From Paragonimus skrjabini miyazakii (taxonomy: Eukaryota; Platyhelminthes; Trematoda; Plagiorchiida; Troglotrematidae): 64,000 nt of DNA. The translations under genes were made by a program, and so were the position numbers. Each line of letters starts with the position of its first letter. Positions within the stretch are counted from its first letter, which is position 1. Positions 50,631 through 62,485 of this stretch are shown here, piece after piece. The notes under the pieces are model-generated. The model was not told where the DNA came from. It worked only from the letters and a program-made list of their open reading frames with translations, and ran no database searches. The stretch covers positions 117,109-181,108 of the forward strand of contig JTDE01000115.1 of NCBI GenBank assembly GCA_014338405.1. The letters are read 5' to 3'.

Positions 50631-52173
50631 AACGCTAACATAAAAAGTTAGTGGGGAGTTGTTCCTTTACTTATACTTAACATGTTTGCTACACATTCAT
50701 GAGCAACGAGCATACGGATCTTCGTGTATAGGTTGACGAAGCTCAAAACTTATAGTCTCATTTCAGGTGGTATTCTCTTCAATTTCGCTAGGGTATTACG
50801 CCGTGTCCTGCATGATCCTCCAAGGAACAACTTAGAAGTCCTTGGTATTCAACGTAGGTTTATGTCGAGTTGTCTCTGGCAGACCTTTTTGAAATGAAAT
50901 GTGATTCGCAGTGCGCAAAGCATAACAGAGTAAACAAACTACAATTTTAAGAAAACGTAGGTATCTAAATTTTACGACTAGCTGCAGGAAAGGGGCGAGC
51001 TAATATGGGAATGACCGAACGGACCTCCACACTAAAGACAGGGGAAAGTTTCAGATGTTAAACGGGGGTGTTAATAAACAATTACTTGAGTGTATGCTGA
51101 TAAACGTGTTTATAGCACTGCTGCAAATCTGAGGAAGGTCGTTTGCCTGTCTTAAAACTGGTGTTCTGCAGAATTTCGTCGAATAAAGTTTACCGAACGG
51201 GAATATGGTTGAAGAAGGTAAGTAGGAGCAAGAAACGACTCGTTGAAATAAGGTAAACTGCTCCGCTGTGCTCCATCAGAAGATCAAACTCTAGGGTATG
51301 TGAGATAAGTTTAAAATTTTGCTACTTCGGGATTGACGATCACATACAACATGGTGAACAGTATACGGTGATCACAAAGACGTGGGTGATGAATGCACTG
51401 TTAGAGGCCTATCGAAATTCTCTAACACCATACTGATAGAGTTACGATTGAAATATTCCTTATTATTGGACACTCATATATGCGAAACTGAATAACACCA
51501 TTTTATTTATTACGAATTCTCAGTACTTGTGAGGTATACTTATTCATGTCAAGATGAAGTATATCCTTGACGGTGGCGTGCAATCTGTGCGGCATCTTCA
51601 AAATTTACTGATTAAGGAGTCCAAACAAAAGCATATATATTTTATGGCACCATTCACCGGATCCAAAATTCGTGGCTGAAATTACCAGTCATTATAGCCA
51701 TATTATGTATCACGGAGTGAGTTCCATTTGCTCAACTTACTTCAGCAGCGGTAATGGTATCCATCAAAAATTAAGGAGAATAAGGACAGCCAACTCATAC
51801 TACCAACAATACCAAAGCTGAGTGTTATTCCCTCAATGCAACAATGTGTCCAAACCAGGTAAAACTACTGTAGGCAAATGAAGTGAGTCGTATGAAAACT
51901 CCGGAAATGACTGCTGTACATCAGCCAACAACATAATTAACGTACACCTTGTCGACAGCAGCCATCACATGGACATCATCGAAGCATTCCGAGTTGATTA
52001 CAGTGTTACCGTCACACAACTTAAACAACCCGATCACAATCTGATCACGCAACCCGAACAGTGGTCTCACAAGAACTCTGTTCATTTCTTACAACTCCCG
52101 TAACCACTCTAATCACAGTCAACTCGGACTCAGTGAAGTAACAGCCAGTACATGTCCGGCCCAGATCTAACAG
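50631..52173. other. No recognised gene
   Basis: Possibly decayed continuation of the LINE fragment at its left; no motif could be confirmed. ORFs are short. Confidence 0.35.
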
Positions 52174-52570
52174 GTGATGCAGAGTCTAGCAATCATTTCC
52201 GAATATTCCTCATTGGCAATAATCTTTGACAAATCGGCTCTTCATGATGAAACCAAGGCAACTGTACTGACTTCAGTTGAAGGCTGCACCAACTCTTCCT
52301 CACTGACTTCCGTGATTTCAATTCGGAAGAATGTCATAACCGTATCGCCAGTAAATGGAGTAAAAAGAAGGGGTTACTGGTTCTCCCCTCAAAATGATCG
52401 GACCGTTGGAAAAATACCCTCAAGTGCGTGTGACTGGCCGCTTACACATAATATTTCAGTCTTGCCTAAATTGACATCAATGGTGCAGTGGTCCAAAGTA
52501 CTACCTCAGAAAAGTGTAGGCAGACTTCAAGACCTGGCAACGAGATATATGTATACATTGAAACGCTTTG
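52174..52570 (+). other. Unassigned 134-codon ORF with exon-like borders
   Basis: After the single-exon RasGEF and retroelement ORFs this is the longest open frame here. It starts directly after TAACAG (a weak acceptor, poor pyrimidine tract) and runs into TTTG|GTAAGTAG, an excellent donor, at 52571. The peptide is S/T/V-rich, starts GTG-ATG, and has no domain I recognise. It may be a real exon of an unidentified gene or a chance ORF. No companion exon was found. Confidence 0.2.
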
Positions 52571-53535
52571 GTAAGTAGATCTTCGACTTCCTCTCCAGCT
52601 TTTCGTGGATTCAACGCAGTTCAAACCATTTATTCAAAAGAGCTTCAAAATTTAATTATAGAAGTGGAGTCTATGACTTTGCCTTGTGCACAGCAAGCTA
52701 TGATGGAGTTCGTATTTTGTTATAGCAGACTGTTAACTTTGTACATTCAAACACACGTCACAAATAAAATTATGATTAACAACCAGTTGTACCGAACATT
52801 TGTTTGACATAACAAGGTCGATACGAATTTTGCAACCTCGCAATTATATACGCAACATATAGTTTGTCATCTCTTGCCCGGAAATAAGCATTGTAACTTC
52901 ACGGTGTCATTCAGACAGAGTTAACATCCAACAAATTACCAAACCAACAAAAAGAGTTCTAACTGCTTAAGTTCACTTTTAATCTCGATGTCGTATGTAG
53001 AACGTCAAATTATTCACTTATTACACTGCAATCTTCCGAAAGCTATACCTGAATGCAGATGATTTGACAGAAAATCTGTTTTTAATAAATTCCCACTAGA
53101 CATCATTATTTTACGGCAGATTTCAAAGGATTAGAGCAGAGATTAATTTACCTTACAACTATAACAGTTGTTAATGGATTGGGCTGTAATTTAAGGTCCA
53201 ACTTTATCCGGTTTTCAGGTGGACAATATAGACTACCGCAGTTGTGAGATTTAAACAGGAAGCTTTTGGTTACTTACTTGGGAATTGCATAACCCGAGGT
53301 CACTTGTCTACTGTGTCTCCGGAAGACACACTTCTACTCTGTTGAAGTGGTGAAAAAGCCAGCAAAAATACGCTCGGAGACTAGGTCCCTTGGAATCTGG
53401 AAGTGTTTGGTTTGGAATTGAAATGGAATTCACTTCGCACTTGGTTAACCGTTTGTATTGACGTTCGTTCATCACCCAAACAGAGTGTCTGTTTGCAGGA
53501 CCAAAGTAACATTTTCCAGAAGCTACCAACTCCAC
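52571..53535. other. No recognised gene
   Basis: Short ORFs only, including 52568-52807, which overlaps the donor-like site at 52571. Overlapping ORFs on both strands at 53308-53654 are explained by the tRNA-like repeat there. Confidence 0.35.
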
Positions 53536-53536
53536 C

Positions 53537-53606
53537 AGCTGAGCCAGTAGAGCGGTTGCCGAGTTCCAGCATCGTGTTTCTGTCGCTGGTTCGAATTCAG
53601 CCGAAG
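53537..53606 (+). repeat. tRNA-derived relic (SINE-like)
   Basis: AGCTGAGCCAGTAGAGCGG resembles a tRNA D-arm, and GCTGGTTCGAATTCAGC forms a five-pair T-arm (GCTGG/TCAGC, one G-T pair) around TTCGAAT. Between them is an anticodon-arm-sized stretch. No clean acceptor stem was found, and the D-stem 5' side is mutated. It is most likely a tRNA-derived SINE head or tRNA pseudogene. Confidence 0.5.
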
Positions 53607-53654
53607 CCCCGACCTTTCAGAAATGAGTCTCATCTAAAAACGTTTATGAGTTAG

Positions 53655-56600
53655 CTGACTCGGAAACAAAAACACTGAGTTGACCCTATTGATTTTTGCT
53701 TAAAACGTAAGTTTAGACAGCACTGAGTTAAACCATCACAGTTATCAGCGGACAAAATTGAAAACTTATCAGTCAGGTTACTTGCAATACAGCATGTCTA
53801 CATAATCAAGGAATATGAGCTGCGACAATATGACACAATAGTAAAAGTATGACGTAAAATAGTACGAAATTATGATGTCATAGATCTCATTTTACTATCG
53901 AACCCATAGTCCTAAACCATATTTTCAAATGGCATCTTCACTTCAAAATCACAACATTGCCAGATTATGTTTTGTTTTTCTGAAGATGAATCAGAAACTC
54001 CCGATCTGATTTATTTTCCTGTATATTCGAATGGTCTCATGCATGTTAACTACCAGGTCAATATGTTTGTAAACCTGTTTTATTGAGTACATACCGTGGT
54101 ATTCCAGTGTTACAAGAAAGTTATTAAATAGAGTTACTCACTTGATTTATGCTACAATACTTCCAACTGTATATGCCTGAGTAGTATCCTACAGCCTGCT
54201 GCCTTTAAACCCAGAAGAAACATTACATTTTCCTGATTCATAAGCATTAGATGTTCAAATGTCCACTCAGTGTGTGTCCGGGGTCATTGATTATTTGTTT
54301 TATTGCTAGATTGAATTAATTTTAATTACCCTGCCAATGGGTTACCTAACTTCCAATAACAGTCTGTTTGAGTAACTAACGTGTACTCTAAATCAAGCTT
54401 AATAATGTGATTTTTCAGCACGAATTTTTGCCCTTCAATGTAAAATTATGTTGACAACATGTAACCATGCAGCCAACTTTGAAACGTAAGTCATCTGATA
54501 CTTGGTTAAGTGAAAGCAGTTTTGACGAAACCAGTCAGAAACTACTGTTGCATGTAAAGCTGTTAGTTGATTCGGTTTTCCTCGGACAACACTCGCCGTT
54601 TTTGGTAAACACATCCTTTAACAAACCTTTCATACACATGTACTTTATTTTCGCTCAATGAACTAACAAATGAACTAAACAATGCATTTATACATGGGGA
54701 TACAAAGAAGTTTAATACTCATGAAACCGATACATTACGTCACCCGTCCTAGACATTCAACGAGCTTGTAGAATGCATCCGCATCAAGGTTTTATAGTTT
54801 CTCATAAAAGTGCTTATCCATAACTGTCAGTCTCATTGAGTGGTTATTGTACGCATATTCAATACTTCTCATGAATTCGATTGTTTTTCACTCAAGATTT
54901 TTGCCTTATTTGCTGCCAACTACACGTTAGCTTCGTGTTGGATCCGAAAGAGTCTTACCTGTTCTTACAAATAATGACCTTTTCGGAAACATTCGAGCCA
55001 AGAGAAGGTTTACTGCTTTAAATCTGTACTCCTATTTAGCCCCTTCCAACTCAACTACCTTTCTGTGAGTATATTTCTAAGGCCGCAATGAAAATACCGT
55101 CCACAATTGCGTGTTTCTACTTTTCTTACTAAAACAATTGAACTTGTCCCTGAGCCTCAAAGCAGTTACCCAACGGGCGTCGAACTATGTAACTTCTCGG
55201 AGTTCTTCATTGTTTGTGAACAACTTTCAATCGTTTACCTCCAACAGTTGTTCCAGAACATACAATCCTCCTTGTATCCATTTTCAAAGTAAAAGTACAC
55301 ATTTTCAAACAGGTGCAAAACAAACGCATATATCTGTCCGAGCATGTGATTGTCGTTCTGCTGTTTTTATGGTTAGTGTGGGTCCTTATCAATCTGTAAA
55401 TGTAAGCATGGTGCTGTACTGTCTTTGTCTGTCAGCTGAGGATGTGATTATGTAAAAGCCGCACATTTACATCCCGACGTGCGTGGAAAAGTGCACCGAC
55501 ATGAGTACTTTATATCTGCGTCTGCACATTATTTCTTGTCTAACCACGTCACACGTTTCATGTATGTATGCTTACAAGCAACATTGTCCAGCAACCTACA
55601 GTAATCAATCAGATTATTTGAAACGGAGCAAACTGCCACCGTCTGATGTTGTGTACCTCAGACTAATTTGCTAAGGCTTACAGACCTTGACCTTTCATAC
55701 AAACGAGTGTGTTGTACACATGACTCTGTGACAGAAAAACAACAACTTTCATTCACATATATCATGCGTACGGTTGTGAGGGAATAACAGTTTCATAGAC
55801 CGAAACAAAAGACTAGGAGATGTAATAACCGGTACCATGAATACAACAATGTGGTTTTCTGTTATTTGCGCTAACGTTGATAGCTATAATAACGACTGAT
55901 CTTATCGTACTGGTTGTTACAGTCCTACATTATGTGGATAGGTACACATTACATTCGCTGGAGATTTTCTTAATGACATAATGAATGTTTTTGAAAACGA
56001 TCTTTCCTCTAAAAAGCCAAAAACTAGGCCCGTCTTTTTTATGCAATATCAAAATTATTTTCCTAATATCAGTCGGCATAAAAACCACTTAACTTAGATG
56101 GGAAATCTAAGATCGATAATTTCCCTCATTCCTAGAGGATTACTCAATTCCCAGTGAATAAGTCGGCATTCCTCACTATGTATGGTGTATTGTATAGAAA
56201 AAAGCTTTCCGAACTCGAACACCTAGTACATCTACAATGTAAGAAGCCAGCATTCGAGCAACGAACTTGATAATATGGCTTTATTCCTTAGGGAACAATA
56301 TCTTCGGAAAATATCTTATTAGGTGGACCTTAACAATGAAATCGCAAGTGATGTAACATTCCGTTAAGGCTGTACACAATCAAGATCGAAAGCAGTAAAG
56401 TACAGTCTTCCGTTTTGTTTACCGAATCAACTTGATTCTCAAAATTTGTTTTGGTGATAACGACGTTGCTTCTATTCGTATTCCCTAGGTATCTCCAGTA
56501 CAAAACCGGATTTGAGGACGTTTAAATTTGTGATTGCTTATGCTTAATCGATTCCCCAGATATTAACATATATTTGTTATGAAGCTGGTATAAATAGCGG

Positions 56601-59600
56601 CATTCGGTGGTTATCAACACATGAGCACAAAAGCCTGATGTTCCACTTTATCGACCGTATTGTGGTCAGACTTAGACAATCACCAATGAAATCTTGTGGA
56701 CCGAAATGCAGATCATAACTCCAAAATTAAACAATGTATATCATAGACCGTTCACGCTATTATGTTCTGCTGGGTCACTAATCAAAACGTCAAAGGAATA
56801 TCATTATTAATTCGTTTCATTTGAGAAATTACGAAAATCAAACTGATTTTAGGTAAAGTTTTTGTGAAATGATGGTGATCTGGTGCAGTAACTGGGTTGA
56901 TCGTCCCATGCTTTTCAGTGGAACTTGACTAGTTAAATATTGCATTCGTGTGGGCATAAATTGGGAGCTAAAAATTCATAAATGCTGCGAACACAAAATA
57001 TGCATTAGATCAAAGAATGCCTGTGATCAGTGTGTTGCAGACAAAATAAAAGTGTAGGTTTTATTGGAGAGAAATATATCCCAGAGGTTATACCAACAGA
57101 AGTACAGTTACTTCTAAGTGAACCCATTAGAGTTGTTGGCTGAAACAACCGTCTGTTTTCTCCAATAATTCCGTGAAAAGAGTACTGTTAGGTCCGAAGA
57201 ACCGTTTGAATTTACCCAATGAATATTCATCTTAACTATTTGTGATGCGAGGGTAGTTGCAGCAGTATACAACATTTGGTTAACGTCACATGTCAAACCA
57301 GATAAACCTACGCATAGAATTCACTATGAGTACACCACGAGAAACCATCCAAGGTCTTTTGAAAAGACGTCATTACTGCTGCCACCAGCTGAAGCAGTTT
57401 GGCTTAACTTAATCACAAAATTGACAACATAAGTTGGACAACAGGTTGGATAGGATGCAACGAGCAAATCAGTTTGATCAGTTTGATACCAAAGCACAGT
57501 TGGTCCAGGACCAGCATTACTCATATAAGCAGCGGCATTTACCTGTGAACATCAAAATGTTTGCAGTAACTGATGAATGGTCGTACCTTGTTTTAACTTT
57601 GGTGATCGCTGATTGTCTACACCTTATTCAAAGATTATCCCGTCGTAATAACTGGTGCAACAGAAGATGTACGGACAGTTAGTGGAATCAGTGCTAGTGT
57701 AATCAAGATGGGCTTATCGCATACAAGAAAACCAACAAACATGCTGCGTATTTATTCCATCCGTTGTTCAATAAGCAGCACTGCCTTTTACGATGGTATC
57801 AAATGTACATGGGCAAAGGGTAACAATACATCAACTCCTTGAGTTCGATCACCTGAAAATATTACAAATGCTTCGAAGTTTATTCACGCAGTGTTGTGAA
57901 CAATTAATCTTTAAACTTTCACATCCAAATATTTTATGATGAATATGTTTTCGTCAATCTCCATAGGAACATTCTTTTTCTCTATTTTTTTCTAATCGAT
58001 ACCCACTCATACATCAGTAGTTTATGAAATTTGCTATTCAAACAGTTTTGGCTTCTGCACTTTTCCGCATTGATTTCGCTTACTTAGCTCTTGAAAAGAT
58101 TACAGATAGCTTAAGTGACTAGATTTCGTTCAATTATAATTATGTTGGTTGTACTTTTTAGACCACATTATATGTAATTCGATGATCACCGTTTGATTTT
58201 TTTCTGGTCTGTTATTTGCAATTTGTAATGAGAATTTGGATACTAATGTTGACTTCGTGGAATATCCCTAATATTTATTTTATACCATCTGTTTCGCCAC
58301 CTTCTGGCCGTTAACACATCGGATGACTCCTAATTCCAGTATCAACAGTGCGCTGGTTATTGTACGTTATTGTCAAGAAGTGGCGTTATTCGACTTTCCT
58401 ATTCAAACTCACTTCATCAAAACAAATCATTCCTCCATGTATCTACTCCGATTATGTCATCTCGCTTTTCTGCCGCAGACTTGGCTGACTGTTATTACGC
58501 CAGATTTTCAAAAGCAAATTAACGTCCACAGTGATGTTCCATCCTGCAAACAATTCCGGTTTGATTCGATGATCGGGTGACGGCAAGATCAAATGCTTTG
58601 TGTTACCTTCATTATGCACATCATTACTTTTGTGAAGCTTTGTCTGGGAAGGGTACCCGGATGTCATGGACTATAAAAATGCTTTCGGTCTGGGATAGGT
58701 TTACAAATCCTTTCGTTTCTGATAATGCATTCATCAGTCATACTTATATTGTGAATTAAAACGTTGGCTTGCACCGACGTCTTTCTTAAGCCTGCTTGTA
58801 GACATGCCACAGGTTTTTATTTTGCTTATCATAAATAAAACATTTTCTGTAAGAGGGAATCAGTTGTGTAAGTTTGTCTTCTAAATTTTGAGCGACTGAA
58901 AGAATTCGGAATATGTATTGTAATCACTGACTTAATGGCAAAGTAGGTTTAAACAGTGTTAGATATCATTCACAAATACGACAATACATTCATTTTTCCT
59001 CACGGTTTTAAGGCTTGTGGACTAAACGGAGGAGCTATGTTCCGTCGTAGTCTGTCTAACTGGCGTCATTTACCGTTGGTAAAAGAAATAAATATTTTCC
59101 GTTGTTCTGCTAGATGACGGGGAAGAACGTCATGCACACTTTGAAGTATAATATCCAGAAGGTTTCACATTGGATTGTTGCTATCAATGTGGTAACACTG
59201 ATAAAAAGTTCCGTCTGATTTTGTTTGTTTTGCTCACAGCGGAGACTAGAGAAGGTAAAAGGTGAGCTTGTTTTTACGTGTTACAAGACCAACAAATGCA
59301 GTAGGAGGAGCTATCCCCGTCGCTAAGCCCAAGCCTTTCATACGACGCAAAAACTTCTTTGTTATATAACATCTCCCAAACATAGGGTATTACGAGTTCC
59401 TTATTAGTTAATGTTACTTAGCTTACACAATAAATGTTGCGTGAATAGTCACAGATTCTGTCTTCTGGTGTAACTAATTTGGTACCCGAATATCTTGAGC
59501 TTGAATAAACCCGTTTAATAATATAACTGAGACATACAGAATAACGAACAAGCCAGTAATCCGCCATCAATAGTAATGGTGAATTCACCACCTTGCGTAT

Positions 59601-61845
59601 TAAAGACAGAGTGGTTTGTTCGTTAATCTGAAAAAAATTGTAGTCAGGTTGCTCTCTTCCTCAGCGCATTACGGAGACTGTCATTTGCCATGTGAGTCTG
59701 TCCACAATGTTCATGAATGCTTAGCTGATAGGTCGTTTCGTAACGCATTCTTACTGTCCACCAATAAATGCATCCTACGTTTTTAATGTGACCGAAAAAT
59801 GGACAGGAAAATCAATTAACCAGTTAGAAAATCGTCTATGTTAGCTGAGTATTTTAACTAATCTGTCATAATGGATTGAACAAAGACCCGCGACGCAGCC
59901 AATCAATTATGAAGCCAATTGTGTGTGGTTCTGAGCGTTGAAGCAAAGAAAATCAAATTAAAACGTCCGCTTCATTTAAGTTTGTCAGAAATACATAGAA
60001 TCTCGAAATGACTTGATAGTTTGCTTACCAGTAAACTGAAAGTTAGCTACTACTAAATGTTACTGAAATGAAACTGATTTGAATCTTAGGTCCATTTTGG
60101 ATCTGTATTCGTAATTAGGTTGGCAGCAAATCTATTTCGAAATGGGCTGACTGGAACGTTTATGGAAGTCCATGTAACTGATCACTTTTTCAACAACTGA
60201 CTAGCTGTACACGATCTCAATTAAACGGTCACCTCAGCTGTTCCTGAATCGAAAGTGAATTGGATTTGTATTTCCAATGAAAATGTGAAGACTTCTTGTT
60301 ACAGACCTTACATTCTACCATCAACTTATTGTTGGTCTGAAAAGGATAGAAATGGAATGTGTATCCCTGATTTGAGATGGTTGTAGGTAACGTTAGGTTC
60401 TCCGTATTTAGATTGATAAACAGTCTACTTAATATGCTAGAGTTTTGTGTAAATCCGAAAATTTACCGACCTTAAACGTCGAAACATATACGGTGTAATT
60501 AGTTAGATACGATTGCACACGCACATCTGCACACAATGCTTGCGAGTACGATGTTTGCTTACATGGCCTGTAAAAGACAATCTATTTCACTTATATCATA
60601 ATGTACCCTTTGACGGATTCTGCTCGACTTACACGTTCCGGTGGTTCGATGTGTGAGAGAGACATGTGCACGTTTGACGTGTCTCACATTACCAGTTGAC
60701 TTAAAAACCACACCAGTTACGACACGTTCACCGTATCAGAGTGACCGGGCTCGCGAAATTTTGCCGATATAGGTTTCCGGTTTCCCATAGAACACAATAT
60801 GACTACGAGGTGGTAGGCAAGGAGTTTAAGCTTCCCAAATTAGACAGCACTGGCAAATGATTTTAAGGTTCGCATGATTTTGACCGACACCTAGGAAACA
60901 GAAACGCTGAATTTGGGTTCCATTTAAAGTGATACTCATCAGTGGCGCTTATTCTTGTCACGGGCCTTCAAAGTATGTACGAAGACAGCCTGTTAACCAA
61001 CGATCACACTATCTGATATTGGAGTTAAACTGATCGTAAAGTTGAGCCTTGAGAGTCGTAACCAAATGAGACGATACTAATCATTCAACGATGAGAAAAC
61101 TGAATAGACAATTTATCGCCGCAATCCAAATTAATGCATTGCGAGTCCAAATTTCTTGATTTTGTTGTCTTCCGCACCTCACGTTATAACGAATTGTAAA
61201 TTCCATGTGTACAAACCGTGTTACAAAATGTGTTTATGATTGAAAAAACGGATGTAAGGAACAGGTCGCACCGAAAATGCTGGACTAATTTTTGAAGCAA
61301 GTGTACATGGAACAATCCACATATTTCATATCGTAATTTCGAATGCCATCAAGCGAACTGGTTCAATCCATGATTAAGAAAAACACTGAACGTGGGTGTT
61401 GTGTCTGAATGCCACAAAACTGAAGAATACGAAGGATTGTATTTTGCATTGTTTATGCTATGCAATGCTCTTTGCTTTTGCTAAGTTGAAAGATCGTGCT
61501 CGTTATCTGATCAGTAGCTGTTCGAATAAGTTTTTCTAACTCCCACTGCTACAGAATGAAAGGAAAAATACTAAAACTGATTATATCAGATAATGGCTTG
61601 TCAAGTCCTATGACTGATTAATTTGATCTTTCCCACCGTGGTTGCGCTATGGTCAATATTGTGTGTTGTGTTGATCCGGATGTCGTTTTTATTATCATGA
61701 CTTTGATTTTTGCATATATCATTATCACAGATAAGCCAAGAAGAAGAAGCTGACCTAGAATCTGTTATGCTCCTGGAGTTGTTTGTCACACACACGATTA
61801 CACAGGAGTCGTTAGTTAACAAATAGACAAGAGACTTGAAATTAT
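53655..61845. other. No recognised gene
   Basis: A long stretch with scattered short ORFs (55111-55455, 57434-57682, 58323-58580 plus; 57114-57296, 58452-58667 minus). None shows a domain, splice-compatible partner or similarity to the window's repeats. Confidence 0.4.
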
Positions 61846-62180
61846 GAGTAATAGGGGATTTTGATTTTCATATAGATTGAAAATCACCCACAATTGATCG
61901 TAGCTGTCGCATTCCCACAGACTATCCAGTCGGCCCCTTTCGAACAGCAGAAACACTTGACTCGACTTAAACCACGGACACGCTGTTCATGAGGCAACCG
62001 TGTTTACCATTGCGCCATTGATCTCACATTAGGCACGACCAAATTATCATATGTGGACGCTCAACCACTTTCGCTTGTGAGTAATGATCAGGTTAACCGA
62101 TCGTCTCGGTAGGAGGCACAGTTAGTGTTTGTTAACTCCAATCCATAACCCCGCGATTAGGACTTCCTAGACAAATCGAA
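61846..62180 (-). repeat. tRNA-headed repeat, minus arm of inverted pair
   Basis: On the minus strand it has leader, head (TGGCGCAATGGTAAACACGG near 62000; GGTTTAAGTC near 61965) and a tail ending near 61848 (ATGAAAATCAAAATCCCCTA). Compared with the plus arm at 62260-62485 it lacks about 50 bp just after the B box, between AAGTC and GAGTC. It shares with that arm the otherwise absent variant GCTGTTCGAAA. Confidence 0.75.
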
Positions 62181-62234
62181 ATCCCCGATCTCATTAAACC
62201 GGTCACGCGATATTTCAGATTACTGAAGAGTAGT

Positions 62235-62485
62235 CGAGGATTTGGTTTAGTTCAATCTGAACATCACCCACAGTGGTGAACAGTGGTAAACACGGTTGCC
62301 TCACGAACAGCGTGTCCATGGTTTAAGTCCCGGCAGTGGCGATGATATGCACTACTGGCGAGCTTTAATGTGAGCGAAACTCGAGTCTAGTGCTTTTGCT
62401 GTTCGAAAGGGGCCGACTGGATAGTCTATGGGAATGCAACAGCTGCGATCAATTGTGGGTGATTTTCAATCTGTATGAGAATTGA
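62235..62485 (+). repeat. tRNA-headed repeat, plus arm of inverted pair
   Basis: The head (TGGTAAACACGGTTGCCTC near 62285; GGTTTAAGTCCCGG near 62320) is followed by the full post-head segment and the tail (GGGGCCGACTGGATAGTCTA near 62405) to 62480. A short minus-oriented tail scrap (GTTCAATCTGAACATCACCC near 62250) abuts the head on its left. It is not tandem on the right. Confidence 0.75.

Noticed and set aside
22062..59760. TCTTACTGTCCACC present both next to the gap and at 59748
   Set aside because: A 14-bp match is expected several times by chance in a window this size, and the flanks do not align.
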